Assembly (NCBI GenBank): GCA_001875255.1
Contig: MJAN01000011.1
Span: 1 to 64,000 of the forward strand
Direction: 5' to 3'
Origin: Candidatus Sabulitectum silens
GTDB lineage: Bacteria; Fermentibacterota; Fermentibacteria; Fermentibacterales; JCC-6
DNA length: 64,000 nucleotides
Positions 20,336-33,601 of the stretch are shown in pieces. The position numbers and the translations under genes were made by a program. The number at the start of each line of letters is the position of its first letter. Position 1 is the first letter of the stretch. The notes beneath the pieces were generated by a model. The model was not told where the DNA came from and searched no databases. It was given only the letters and a program-made list of their open reading frames with translations.

Positions 20336-20668
20336 TTACTCTGTTACCTCTTCGGCAACTTCTTCCTCGACCATTTCTTCGCCCTCTTCGACCATTTCTT
20401 CGCCCTCTTCGACCATTTCTTCGGCCTCTTCGACCATTTCTTCGGCCTCTTCGATCATTTCTTCGCCCTCTTCGACGACTTCTTCGCCCTCGACGGCTTC
20501 TTCGCCCTCGACGGGCTCAGTTGTTTCCTCTACGGGAACTTCCTCTTCGACTACTTCCTCTTCAACGACTTCCTCTTCAACGGGAGCCGCTTCTTCGGCT
20601 GTGTCTTCACAGGCCATTCCAAAAAGGGCGGTAACGAGTACGAGCATGGCGATAGAGAATAATCTCAT
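20336..20668 (-). CDS. Glu/Val-rich repetitive lipoprotein
   Basis: A 110-residue, extremely acidic lipoprotein of unknown function. The signal ends in a lipobox (FGMAC). The mature part is almost only Glu, Val, Ala and Gly, in heptad-like units EEAEEMV and EEGEEMV, with no other domain. At DNA level the units form a 21-bp tandem repeat. It is an independent transcription unit with its own terminator and a good RBS (GGAGG). It may be a surface or periplasmic polyanion, for example for cation binding, but nothing in the sequence proves that. Confidence 0.75.
   Translation of the reverse strand: MRLFSIAMLVLVTALFGMACEDTAEEAAPVEEEVVEEEVVEEEVPVEETTEPVEGEEAVEGEEVVEEGEEMIEEAEEMVEEAEEMVEEGEEMVEEGEEMVEEEVAEEVTE
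20368..20472. repeat. 21-bp tandem repeat array inside the acidic lipoprotein gene
   Basis: About five near-identical 21-base units, each encoding seven residues of the form EEMVEEG or EEMVEEA, lie head to tail in frame. The units differ at single bases (gccctctt against ggcctctt). The 21-base period preserves the frame, so copy number could change without frameshift. Confidence 0.85.
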
Positions 20669-20777
20669 TTTTTAATCCCTCCGGATTTTTTGTGAAAAGT
20701 AAAACTTTTGATCCACCCCTGGATCAGGGGCCCTCCGGCCCAAATCTCCGCAATTATCGCATAAAATTCCTGTCCGG

Positions 20778-21688
20778 TCAAGCCCCGTGGGCGATCCTCA
20801 GTGTGTTGGAGAAGTGGAGTTTCGCGGTTTTCACCAGAACCTGCTCTCCGCAGGCTGACACCAGGCTTTTTCCAATGAGGTCCACCGGCGCCCGGCGCCG
20901 GGGGAAAGGGGAACCCCGAACCTTGCGGAGAGAAGCTGAAGCTCTTCCAGGTAAACGGACCGGGCGATGATGGAAGCGGCGGCCACCGCGGGTTCCCTGT
21001 CCTCCGCCCGGACCATAAGCTCCACAGCGGGACAGTTCCCGGGAAGCCAGGGCCTCAGCCTGGGCATTTCGCAGAACCTGTCGATTATCACCCTGTCGGG
21101 CCTTGCACCCTTTTCAAGTATTCCGGATATCGCTTCCCCGTGAACCTTAGCCTGGATGTCCAGGCTGTTCATTCCCCGGCTCCTGAAGCCGGCGAAGAGC
21201 GTGTTGTACTCACCGGGGGAAATGCTGCGGACGGAATATATGATATCATCCATCTCCGTTATCATTTCATAGAGCCCCCGTACTTTTCTCCGGGTCAGCC
21301 TTTTGGAATCACCGGCCCCGGCTTCAAGGAGCTTCATGCAGGCCTCTTCCCCGCAGGAAACAGCCGCGGCAACCAGAGGGCCGAAATAGTCTCCCTTCCC
21401 GGCTTCGTCGGTTCCCGCCCTTACCCCTCCATTAAGAGGGACTGATCCCGAGGACTTCCCGCCGAGTATGGCCTGAACAGTGCGAAGAAGGTCCGGGTCT
21501 CCACCGGCGGGGACCACGCTGGAACCCTTTTTCGCCGAATGATACAGGTTTACTCTGCAGCGCTTCCCGGATGCCTCCAGGGTAAGCTGAACCCCGTAGG
21601 GAAGCTCCTTTTCGCTGGAAATTGACACCCCAGCCCGGTTAAGCAGTTCCAGGGATATCAGGCGATGCCCTGTGAGCCCCGGCGTCAT
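20778..21688 (-). CDS. rnhC: Ribonuclease HIII (one frameshift)
   Basis: Removes RNA from RNA-DNA hybrids. The type HIII N-terminal TBP-like domain precedes the catalytic GTDEAGKGDYFGPLV motif, with Asp and Glu at the active site. DSKRL, RVIIDRFC and AVAAASIIARSVYLEE are further conserved blocks. A frame change near 20895 in a G-rich run cuts off the last conserved stretch, VDLIGKSLVSA, which continues out of frame to TGA 20778-20780. The restored length is about 300 residues. The start overlaps the DUF3108 stop by 1 base. Confidence 0.88.
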
Positions 21689-22494
21689 CAGAGGAAGGGG
21701 TTCTCTACCTCGAGGGGGGTTCCCAGGGTGTAATCCTCAAGCATGCAGGTAATCTCCCCTATCACGATGGAGGCGCTCATGAGTACCGGCATGTGCCTGT
21801 GGTCATCGGTGACCCATATGAATATCTCCCCCTGCTGGTTGAAAAGGCCCTCTCCCCTGATCACCGGCTGAAGCTGTATGCAGTCGAAGGTGCCGGCTCT
21901 GGTCCTTATGGTTCCCCGCTGAAGAACATTCACCTGCATGGGATAGTTGTCGTTGTCCACATGGACATCTATGAAGAAGTCCTCTCCGGGCTCCAGGTCC
22001 CTGGTCCTGGCGTAATAGAAAGCGCTTAGAACATCCAGGGCATGGGGAGGGATCGGGATGCTTGCAAGCTCGGGATCGGTCTCGTCGGGATAATGGGCGT
22101 ATCCAGCCTCCTGGTCGAAGTACATCTCCTCCCTGCTGGTGTAGTCCCCCTCCCTTAGGTCCTTCATATAGGTAAGGGAGTGAAGCTGAACCACATCCAT
22201 CAGGGCTTCGTTCACATCCCGGACCTCGAAGAAGCTGCTGAAAACAGGGCTGGACCTGGCCTCGGCGGTTATCCTGTAGGCCAGGAGACCCTGATGGTCC
22301 ACCGGACCGGTAACGCTGAGGGTGGCGGTGCCGGCCTTTATTATTCCATACTCCACGCTGAACACCAGCCTCTCGCCGGGACCCCATGTGGTGTTCTCCA
22401 CATAGCGCCTCTGGTAATCGCCCCAGTCCCAGACCGAGCCATAGGCCAGACATGAAAGGGAAATGGCGAACAGGAGCAGAAGGGATGCTTTCAT
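21688..22494 (-). CDS. DUF3108 exported protein
   Basis: Intact 268-residue exported protein. The signal is MKASLLLLFAISLSCLAYGS. The core GERLVFSVEYGIIKAGTATL is the usual start of DUF3108 (PF11306), and the C-terminal part holds VLQRGTIRTRAGTFDCIQLQP and IWVTDDHRHMPV. It is a periplasmic beta-rich protein of unknown function, often linked to the envelope. It lies between a glycosyltransferase gene and rnhC, with which it is probably co-transcribed. Confidence 0.8.
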   Translation of the reverse strand: MKASLLLLFAISLSCLAYGSVWDWGDYQRRYVENTTWGPGERLVFSVEYGIIKAGTATLSVTGPVDHQGLLAYRITAEARSSPVFSSFFEVRDVNEALMDVVQLHSLTYMKDLREGDYTSREEMYFDQEAGYAHYPDETDPELASIPIPPHALDVLSAFYYARTRDLEPGEDFFIDVHVDNDNYPMQVNVLQRGTIRTRAGTFDCIQLQPVIRGEGLFNQQGEIFIWVTDDHRHMPVLMSASIVIGEITCMLEDYTLGTPLEVENPFL

Positions 22495-22505
22495 GTTTCT
22501 TCCTT

Positions 22506-23307
22506 TCAGGATGAGTGGTCAATCAGTGTACATCGGTTCAAGCATACTTGTTCCAGAAGGGAACTCCACAATTCACCGGCGGTCTTCATGGAAAGAGCGG
22601 TCCTGCAGAATTCAGCGGCGTTCCCGGAAAGATACCGGGCAAGACCTGGGTTTTCCAGCAGGTGCCCCAGCTGCCCAGCCAGCTGAAGGTGGTTTCCCGG
22701 GCTGTGAAGAAGACAGCTCACACCATCCTGAAGGAGGTCATGGATGAACCGGGATGAAGCAGCCAGCACCGGCACACCGGAAGCGGCGATGTCCATCAGG
22801 GCCCCGGCGGCGGGCGGTTCAGGGGTGAGGGGAAACACAGGCGGCTACCCCGGGGTATTCCCCGCCGGCGGTGACGAACTCTCCCCGGCAGCCGGCGGAG
22901 GCCACTGCCCTGAGAAAGGTTTCCCTTCCGTCCCCCGGGCCATGGATAAGACAGATGACCCCGTCCCCGGGCCGGGGCTCCCATGAAACTCCCTTGTGGG
23001 GATCGGTGGGACAGGGGATCACAGCGGTCCTTTCAGAGTATTGATCCTTGAAGGCCTCCCTGAGGGCAGGGGACTGAAACACGGTAATGTTTGAGTTGGC
23101 AATGATTTCCTCGGTCCCGTCAAGAACATACTGGACCACCGGCGCTGAAAAAGCCGAGTGGTGTACCGTACCGAATGCAAGCACAGCGTCCGCCCGGCTG
23201 AACTCCCCGAAGACGTGTCCCATCCCGGCTATGGCCTTCATCGTATTCGAAAGAGCCCGTCTGACATCGATTTCGGGGGATTCCCCGGTGACCGCCACCA
23301 GTTTCAT
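22506..23307 (-). CDS. Glycosyltransferase-like protein, GT-B C-terminal half recognisable (one frameshift)
   Basis: About 265 residues. The N-terminal part is a poorly conserved Rossmann-like region (VLAFGTVHHSAF, NITVFQSPALREAF, RTAVIPCPTDP). After a frame change near 22830, the segment AAGALMDIAASGVPVLAASS followed by DGVSCLL reads like the donor-binding end of group 1 (GT4) glycosyltransferases. The family call rests mainly on that segment. The product is unknown. The gene is first in a minus-strand run with DUF3108 and rnhC and is divergent from the aminotransferase. Confidence 0.6.
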
Positions 23308-23382
23308 GCTTTCCCTTTCCCTGTTTCACCTTTTATAAATAAATCCGTTGCGGTGACAAACCTCGGAACCGGAAGGAAACCC

Positions 23383-24556
23383 ATGGAACTGAATCCCTCA
23401 AAAAGAATGGCCGGGGTGCACATGCCCCCGATACACCCGATCATGAACCGGGTAAGGGAACTGCGCAGCATTGGCGAAACCGTCTACTCCATGGCCCAGG
23501 CGGTCCCCTGGTACGGTCCGCCCGAGGGGGCGGTGAAGGCCCTGGCACGGGAACTTGAAAACCCGGTATCCACTTTTACAGCCCTGACCCGGGGCTGCCC
23601 TCCGCCAGGGGGCCCTGGCCAGGGATTTTCTTCAAAGAAGGGGTATACACACCGATCCGGAAAGGGAGCTCCATCTCACCTGCGGAGCCAGCCAGGCATT
23701 CCTGGGAGCACTCATGGCGGTGGCGGACCCCGGGGACAGGGTTGTGGTGCTGGAACCCTACTACTTCGATCATATCTTCGCCGTGGAATTCTCCACCCTG
23801 AAGACGGACATCGTTCCCCTCGTTGAGGGCAGGGGCTGGGAGATACCCTGGGATGTCCTGGAGGAGAGGATCCCCGGTGCCGCTGCGCTGATACTGGTGA
23901 ACCCTGGAAATCCCACCGGTTCAGTGCTCACCGAGGGGGAACTGAAAAGGATCACCGCCCTTACCGGGGAGAACCGCTGCGCCCTGATCATAGATGAAAC
24001 CTACCAGAGGTTCAACTTCTCCGGAAGCGGCTACCACCCCTGGCAGACCGGCAGACCTGGTCATGTGCTTACACTGGGAAGCTTTTCAAAGAGCTACAGC
24101 CTCTCCGGATGGAGGCTGGGATACCTTTTCGGCCCAGGGAACCTTCTCACCGAGGCCCTGAAGGTGCAGGACTCAGTTGTTATCTGCCCCCCCACTCCCT
24201 CCCAGTTCCTCCTGGAGAGATGTCTGGAATACACTGGCTGGGTGGAAGAACGGGCTCGGGAGGTGGAATACAGGCGGGACCGGTGCCGGCTGGCCATGAA
24301 GGAGTCGAAGGGGCTCCAGTGGAGGGAATCCGGTGGGGGCTTCTTTACACTGGCGAAGATACCGGAGGGCATGAACGGCTACAGGGTGGCAGAACACCTT
24401 CTGGAGAAATACTCCATAGCGGGAATACCCGGTGACGCCTTCGGAAAGGCCGGAAAGGGGCACATAAGGCTCAGCTTCGGCTGCCTTTCCCCGGAGGAGC
24501 TGGAACCGGCCATGGAGGCCCTGGCATCGGTGGACCTTACCGGGGTTGCTCTCTGA
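23383..24556 (+). CDS. Class I/II PLP-dependent aminotransferase (one frameshift)
   Basis: Fold-type I aminotransferase of about 390 residues. After a frame change near 23595 come LHLTCGASQAFLGAL, LVNPGNPTGSVL, IIDETYQRFNF and the PLP lysine site LGSFSKSYSLSGWRLGY. The C-terminal GKGHIRLSFG supplies the carboxylate-binding Arg. An aspartate- or aromatic-type substrate is plausible but not determinable. The start is ATG 23383 with GGAAGGA upstream. Its 3' end overlaps convergent DUF4416 by 20 bases. Confidence 0.83.
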
Positions 24557-25066
24557 GGAGTTTCTTGTAGAGGGCCCTGGCCCCCAGGAAGAACCGGTTG
24601 AACCGGCCATCCCTGAAGTCGGCAAAGCTGTGGTCCGGAGCAAGCAGTTCCCCTGCCCGGTACCTGAGGCAGGTGTGGGCATATACCCCCCTGTGGAGAT
24701 AGATCTTGTCAGGGGCTGCCTTGCAGCTGCCCAGGACCAGTTTTCCGTGGTCGAGGTAGCCGGGATCGATGTTCACCCGCCGTTCCCCCTGGCCTCCGAA
24801 ATGCCCCTCGGCCTCTACGCAGAACAGCTTCCAGATGGGAAGGCCAGAAGGCTGGGCCAGGGGAAAGCAGAGCCACTTCCTGAGGAGGGCATCACCCATC
24901 TCTCCTTCATAGTATCCGGTCATGTCAAAGGGAAAGGGCCCCCCCTGAGAACGGTCCTGCCCATCTCACCCTGAAGGATATCGCAGCACTGGGCCAGAAA
25001 GCGAGGTTCGCGGTATATGACGCTGAAGCAGGGGAGGACGGGAAGGCATTCCCCGGGAAGCGACAT
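24537..25066 (-). CDS. DUF4416 family protein (one frameshift)
   Basis: About 176 residues. DMTGYYEGEMG, RRVNIDPGYLDHGKLVLGSCK and YLHRGVYAHTCLRYR are the conserved blocks of DUF4416 (PF14385). The first 40 residues are in another frame. The change falls at a run of seven C near 24945, and the start is the ATG at 25066 that overlaps the next gene's stop. The family function is unknown. Convergent overlap with the aminotransferase is at the 3' end. Confidence 0.72.
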
Positions 25067-25847
25067 CAGCCCCTGGCCTCCCTCTGCCGGCAAAGCTCTT
25101 TCCAGGCGGCACCGGCGATCTCCGGGGATATGCCGAACTCCCTTTCCAGAAGCCCGGGGTAGTCCTCGGTGAGTTTCAGGTTCCTTGTTCCATTTTCTTC
25201 AACTATTCTCAGGTTATGGTTATGGGCGCTGATCCGGCCCCCCATGGGACCAGGTCTGTTCAGGTGGAGGCTGTTCAGCCCGGAGGCGGCGAAGGAATCC
25301 ATCCAGTATAGGATGAACTCCCGTCTGGAAAGAACCCTCTCCTCCAGGGTGTACCGGTGACGGCGAACCCCGTTCTCCTCGGTGAAAAGCTTCCAGCCGC
25401 CATGCACCGGCTCCCAGATCATTTTCCGCCCGGGCAGAGAGAGCTCTCCCCGGCGGTCATCTGAAAGCTCAACGGCTCCGGGTACAACATATCCCGGATC
25501 GAGGATGTATCTGTTTCCCTTACCCTGGACCAGCAGGGCGCAGTGAATGTTCCTGCCGTGGTGCATGTGGCCTGTAAGGGGTCTGGCGGAAAGGCCGCAG
25601 GCGGCCATGACGGTTCCCAGGGTTTCCGTGAGGGAATAGCAGGTTCCACCGGTTCCCCTGGTGACATGCCCCAGCATTACCTCTTCAGGGTCACGGGGGC
25701 GGATTTCCCCCCGGGCCTCAGAAGGAACTTGGTGAGGTTCTCCCAAGGAACCTCCCCGAATGCCTCACCTATCCTGTGTACATTCTCCCGGCTTCCCCCG
25801 GGAGAAAGACCGAAGTGCTGGAAGAACATTTCCGCTGCGTTTTCCAT
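25066..25847 (-). CDS. Arylamine N-acetyltransferase-family protein (one frameshift)
   Basis: About 260 residues with the NAT fold. The catalytic triad is visible: Cys in GTGGTCYSLTE, His in NIHCALLV and Asp in YILDPGYV. The N-terminal VPWENLTKFLL is the normal NAT PFEN-type segment. The frame changes near 25700 in a run of C. NATs move acetyl from acetyl-CoA to arylamines or hydrazines, and some relatives act in secondary metabolism. The start is ATG 25847, divergent from the radical SAM gene 35 bases away. Confidence 0.75.
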
Positions 25848-25882
25848 GGCTTTATTATAATTCGACCCTGGAGGACGGCGAA

Positions 25883-26873
25883 ATGAACCAGAACCGGTAC
25901 CATTCCCTGAACACATTCTTCCGTAACACCTTCGGAGAAAAGGTATTCAAGCTGAGCCTGGTGGGGGGCTTCACCTGCCCGGTCCGGGACGGCACCCTCT
26001 CGTATGAGGGCTGCTCCTACTGCAACCCCCTGGGAAGCATACCCGTACACTACCGGCGTGGAATGTCCATGGAGGAACAACTGCAGGCGGCTTCGGAGCA
26101 TGTTCGAAAAAGGCACGGGACGAAGAGTTTCATGGCATACTTTCAGGACTGCACCACCACATACGGGGAAACCCGGGCCCTGGAGGGAATTTACAGAAGG
26201 GTACTGGATCACCCCGGCGTAAGGGGAATAGCCCTGTGCACCAGACCCGACTGCCTTTCCGACGACACCCTTGAGCTCCTTTCGAATATCGCCGGGGAAA
26301 CATTCCTGTGGGTGGAGCTGGGTGTTCAGAGCGGATGCGACGTAACCCTTCTCAGGATGGGAAGGAAGCACACCGTCCACGATTCGGAAAGGGCCTTCGA
26401 CAGGCTCCACCGAAAGGGCATAAGGACCGCCGCCCATGTGATACTCGGTTTTCCCGGGGAATCCAGGGAGGAGGCGCTGAACACCGTGGGGCTCATAAAT
26501 CGCAGCAAGACCGCCGGGGTGAAGCTGCAGAATCTCCATGTGCTCAGGAACACGCCCCTGGAAAGGGACTGGCAGGCCGGCAGGGTGAAGCTAATGAGGC
26601 CTCGGACTATGCCGCCCTTGCCGCAGACTTCCTGGAAAGGATCCCGCCGGGGGTGGTTGTGCAGAGGCTCTCAGGCGAAGCACCCCCGGAATGCTGACGG
26701 CGCCTGAATGGGCCGGGAACAAGCTTGCGGTGATGAACCGGGTGAAGCGTGAACTGATGTACAGGGACTCCTGGCAGGGAAAACTGCTGGGGTTCTCAAT
26801 GGATGACATACCGGCTCCCTCGGACCAGAACGCCCTCCTCAATGCAGATGCTTCTCAGGGCCACCCTGTATGA
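25883..26873 (+). CDS. TIGR01212-family radical SAM protein (two frameshifts)
   Basis: Elp3-like radical SAM protein of the YhcC/TIGR01212 type. YHSLNTFFRNTFGEKVFKL is the family start. The cluster cysteines are spaced CPVRDGTLSYEGCSYC, with a wide first gap as is usual here. VELGVQSGCDVTL, HVILGFPGE and LQNLHVLRNTPL follow. Frame changes near 26600 and 26695 lead to the family end, PEWAGNKLAVMNRVKRELMYRDSWQG. Function in the family is not settled. The last residues overlap a convergent gene, so the true stop may lie slightly earlier. Confidence 0.83.
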
Positions 26874-27367
26874 GGGGTGGTACTTCTCCCTGTATGAAGA
26901 GGAATGATGAACCGCGGGGTACCCCTTCCGCCGGTTGACCGCCATGAACCCCCTCATATCCTCCCGGGGGAAGCGCCCCTGGAGTACGGTGGCCCTTTCC
27001 CACCTGTCCTCCAGTGTCTCGGTGGAGCCGGTGAACTCCCTGCCGGTTCTGATGAAGGCCCTCAAAAGACCCTCTATGTTACCTCCACAGGCGATGAAGG
27101 GCCTCAGGTTGATGCGCACCACCTCCCCTCCGGGGATATCTCCTCCACAAGGGTCTCCCCGGGCATTGGACCCCCGGCGCTGGCCGCTTCCTCCGCCAGC
27201 CATGACCCGGCGGACTCCGCTGAAGACACCGCGTGGCCGCTTCCCATCACGCTCTGATAGATAAGTTTATAAAGGTCCTGAATACCCATGTCCGGGTAAC
27301 GTGCAAGGTGTCCTTCGACTATTCCGCCCAGGGCTCCGGTCTGCATGGAAAACCTCCATTGGAACAA
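26796..27367 (-). CDS. Conserved hypothetical protein (one frameshift)
   Basis: About 185 residues. I recognise a general pattern but no named family: IQDLYKLIYQSVMGSGHAV, then PLVEEISP-like text, then VVRINLRPFIACGG, and a C-terminal GYPAVHHSSSYREKYHPSYRV. The repeated His-Ser and Tyr residues could be catalytic, but that is only appearance. The frame changes near 27125. An ATG at 27346 is an alternative start. The end overlaps the radical SAM gene convergently by up to 78 bases, so one of the two stops is probably shifted by a further error. Confidence 0.6.
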
Positions 27368-27456
27368 ATGATGCGCCCGGGGAATATAGCTGGTGTTCGA
27401 AACGGGTTCCCTCCCCTGTATCGAACATCCTTTCGAGTGGTTGAGCTACACGAAAC

Positions 27457-27485
27457 GAAGCCCGTCGGAAACACCGGCGGGCTTC
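27457..27485. other. Stable 12-bp hairpin upstream of asnS
   Basis: GAAGCCCG at 27457 pairs with CGGGCTTC ending at 27485. Together with the inner CGG/CCG and one T-G pair this makes 12 pairs around an AAACA loop. It is not followed by a T run on the plus strand. On the minus strand the tail is GTTTCG, so it could be a weak terminator for minus-strand transcripts, or a structural element. Confidence 0.45.
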
Positions 27486-27514
27486 CCCCTTCGTTGGACT
27501 CCATTGTCCTTTCT

Positions 27515-27542
27515 TTGTAGATTATCAATTCTCCCATACAAT
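27515..27542 (+). promoter_or_regulatory. Candidate promoter of asnS
   Basis: TTGTAG (27515-27520) and TACAAT (27537-27542) are separated by 16 bases, about 28 bases before the asnS ATG, which has GGAGGT upstream. nifJ follows asnS at a short gap and may share the transcript. Confidence 0.45.
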
Positions 27543-27569
27543 GGCCTGAAACACCAACGGAGGTAACTG

Positions 27570-28951
27570 ATGATCCGTCGAAACACCATCGAGTCGATCC
27601 TTGACGGTGAGCACACAGGCAGAGAAGTCACCGTTTACGCCTGGGTGAAAACCGCCAGAACGGGGAAAAGCGTGGCCTTCGCCGCCCTTAACGATGGCTC
27701 ATCGGTCAACAACCTTCAGGCTGTTTTCAACCGTGAGAACTTCACCCCGGAACAGCTCTCCGGTCTTCTGACCGGCGCCTGTATCAGGGTAACGGGAACA
27801 GTTGTTGGCAGCCAGGGCAGCGAACAGTCCGTTGAGGTGGCGGCGGAACGGCTGGAGATAATAGGCCCGGTGGACGACGCGTATCCCCTGCAGAAGAAAC
27901 GCCACTCGCTGGAGTTCCTTCGGGGCCTGCCCCATCTGCGGCCCAGGACCAACACCTTCGCCGCTGTTTTCAGGGTCAGTCACCACCTCTCCATGGCGGT
28001 TCACTCCTTCTTTGACAGGAACGGCTTCTTCAACGTTCACACACCCTTCATAACCGAGAGCGACTGCGAAGGAGCCGGGGAAACCTTCCAGGTAACCACC
28101 CTCCCCCTCGACATGGTTCCCATGAAGGACGGCGGGGTCCACTTCGAGAAAGACTATTTTCGAAGAAAGGCCTTCATGACCGTGAGCGGCCAGCTGGAAG
28201 CGGAGCCCTTCGCCCTGTCCATGGGCAGGGTCTACACCTTCGGACCCACCTTCAGGGCCGACCCCTCGGACACCCGGATACACGGGGCCGAGTTCTGGAT
28301 GCTGGAGCCGGAAATGGCCTTCTTCGACCTTGAGGACAACCTGAACCTCATAGAGGACTTCGTGAAGTACACCGCCTCCTACATAATGGAGAAGTGCCCC
28401 GGTGAGATCGCATTTTTCGAGAAGTTCTTTGAGAGCACCCTCAGGGACAGGTACGCCGCCCTCCTCGAGAACGATTTCGCCCGGGTCACCTACACCGAAG
28501 CCATCAAGATCATCCAGGGTTCCCGGGACAGGTTCGAGGCGGTGCCGGAATGGGGCGACGACCTGGCCACCGAGCACGAAAGGTTCCTCTCCGAGAAGCA
28601 CTTCGGCAAACCGGTCTTCGTGGTGGACTACCCCGCCTCCATGAAGCCCTTCTACATGTATGTGAACCCCGACGGCAAAACCGTGGGGGCCTGCGACCTC
28701 CTGGCCCCAGGCGTGGGAGAGCTCGTGGGGGGCAGCCAGCGGGAACACAGACCCGCCATCCTTGAAGAACGGGCAATGAAGCAGGGCCTCGACATGGAAA
28801 CCTACAGGTGGTACATGGAGCTTCGCCGGTGGGGAACCGCTCCCCATTCCGGTTTCGGCCTTGGATTCGAGAGACTTCTTATGTACCTTACAGGCATGGA
28901 CAACATCCGGGATGTTGTTCCATTCCCAGAACCTTTGGGAAAATGTACTGA
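27570..28951 (+). CDS. asnS: Asparaginyl-tRNA synthetase
   Basis: Class II synthetase of about 460 residues. The N-terminal OB-fold (VTVYAWVKTAR) binds the anticodon. The catalytic domain shows motif 2 and motif 3 text: RVYTFGPTFRADPS and GFGLGFERLLMYLTGMDNIRDV. A single missing C near 28925 shifts the last residues. In the other frame they read VPFPRTFGKMY and stop at TGA 28949-28951, the normal family end. As read, the frame runs on to 28976. Otherwise the frame is intact. Confidence 0.94.
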
Positions 28952-28963
28952 ACGTAACTTTAG

Positions 28964-32507
<3,544 letters not shown>

Positions 32508-32525
32508 CCCCGGCAACGCACCCTG

Positions 32526-32552
32526 GGGGAGGGCGGAACCGCCCTCCCCTTT
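32526..32552 (+). terminator. Terminator-like hairpin after nifJ
   Basis: An 11-bp inverted repeat (GGGGAGGGCGG with CCGCCCTCCCC) is followed by only TTT. It is placed 19 bases after the nifJ stop and before the next RBS. The short T run makes it a weak or partial terminator. Confidence 0.5.
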
Positions 32553-32581
32553 CCCCGGGTCATCCCCGGAAGGGACCATGA

Positions 32582-33021
32582 ATGAAGCTTAACTCAGCGG
32601 TGATATCCCTGACCGACCAGGAGATCAACGGGATTCTCAGGGCAATGGACCTTCCCGTCAGCGAGATAACCGTCCGCTCCACCGGGGGCAGAATGAAGGT
32701 CAGGGTGAGGAAGGGCATAAACTTCAGTTTTTCGATAATGTTCACAGCCGACGGCAGGCACCTCGCCGCAACGGTGGACGCCGGAGCCCTGGGGAACGCC
32801 CTGGCCGGCCGCGTTCTCGAAAAGATCGTTAACAGTACCGGTAAGTGGGGTATCTCAAGACATGAGAGAACCCTTGTTTCGATCCACAGAAGGCCCTTGA
32901 GACCGCCGGGCTCCAGGGGGATTTCCGTGTGGAGAAAACCGCCGTGGGAGCCGGGGAACTGGTTTTCGCCCTGGAGGGGGACCTGCCCCTGGGGCAGTTC
33001 CTCAGAACCTCCGGAGGTTAG
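32582..33021 (+). CDS. Hypothetical protein (one frameshift)
   Basis: About 146 residues with no family I recognise. The first 100 residues (DQEINGILRAMDLPVSEITV, then MKVRVRKGINFSFSIMF) look like a cytoplasmic alpha/beta protein. After a frame change near 32870, codon use and composition continue in frame to GGELVFALEG-like text and a TAG at 33019-33021. It has no signal peptide or membrane segment. It follows nifJ but is separated from it by a hairpin. Function unknown. Confidence 0.55.
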
Positions 33022-33035
33022 TCAGTTACCCCTTA

Positions 33036-33587
33036 TCACAACCACCGGAGGGAATGAGTTAACGGTTCCCGTCTCCGCCGAGCCATGGGCTGAAACAAGT
33101 CTATTGCCCCCGCGTCCCAGCTCCATACATACATACTCCCCTGAATATCGGTGTAGGAAAAATCCAGCAGAAGGTCTCCGCCGGTGTACTCGTAGGGCGA
33201 ATCCAGGGAGAACATCACCCTGCCGTCGCCTCGGTCAGCAGCCGTTACCGATGAACCGGAGAACACCAGCCGAAGGGGACCGTGATCTGAAACATTGCCG
33301 GCGAACTCCCCCCCGGGTTCCTCTCCCCCGGCTGTTCCCAGGTTCAGCCTGAAATTGGAAAGTACCGCAGAGGATGACCCCATTGGGGCCCTTTCAAAAC
33401 CTATCTCCGTGATGGTCATGGGACCCTGAAAGTGTGACTCGGGGACTACCACCTGGTAGTGCTTGGAAGAGGGGCCTCAAGAACCGCAGAAGGGGTCGGA
33501 GGAGGGCTGGGAAAGCTCCCCGGCCACTATTTCCACTCCGGTTGATGAAAGGGTAACAGCCACAGTGAAAAAGAAGATCGATAACAT
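33036..33587 (-). CDS. Small secreted protein interrupted by an in-frame TGA
   Basis: The minus strand starts at ATG 33587 with a hydrophobic signal (MLSIFFFTVAVTLSS). It continues to FCGS, then hits TGA at 33477-33479. The same frame resumes directly and runs to 33036 with a beta-rich sequence (VVVPESHFQGPMTITEIGFE and LVFSGSSVTAADRGDG). Both parts are in one frame, so this is a stop rather than a frameshift. It may be a substitution error or a true nonsense mutation. Without the stop the protein would be about 183 residues, secreted and of unknown function. It follows the GH18 gene closely on the same strand. Confidence 0.5.
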
Positions 33588-33601
33588 GAAAACGCCTTCC
33601 G

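Noticed and set aside
20368-20472. CRISPR-like regular repeats
   Set aside because: Units are contiguous without spacers and encode heptad-like Glu-rich residues in frame.
27390-27480. tRNA-like text (TTCGAAAC, GAGTGGTTGAGCTA) upstream of asnS
   Set aside because: No acceptor stem or cloverleaf can be formed in either direction; I see no tRNA gene in the window.
27699-28847. Long open frame of 382 codons opposite asnS
   Set aside because: It is the antisense shadow of a conserved synthetase gene and has no family-like sequence, RBS or plausible start.
33477-33479. Selenocysteine at the in-frame TGA
   Set aside because: No recognisable SECIS hairpin and no selenium genes in the window; a sequence error or true stop is simpler.
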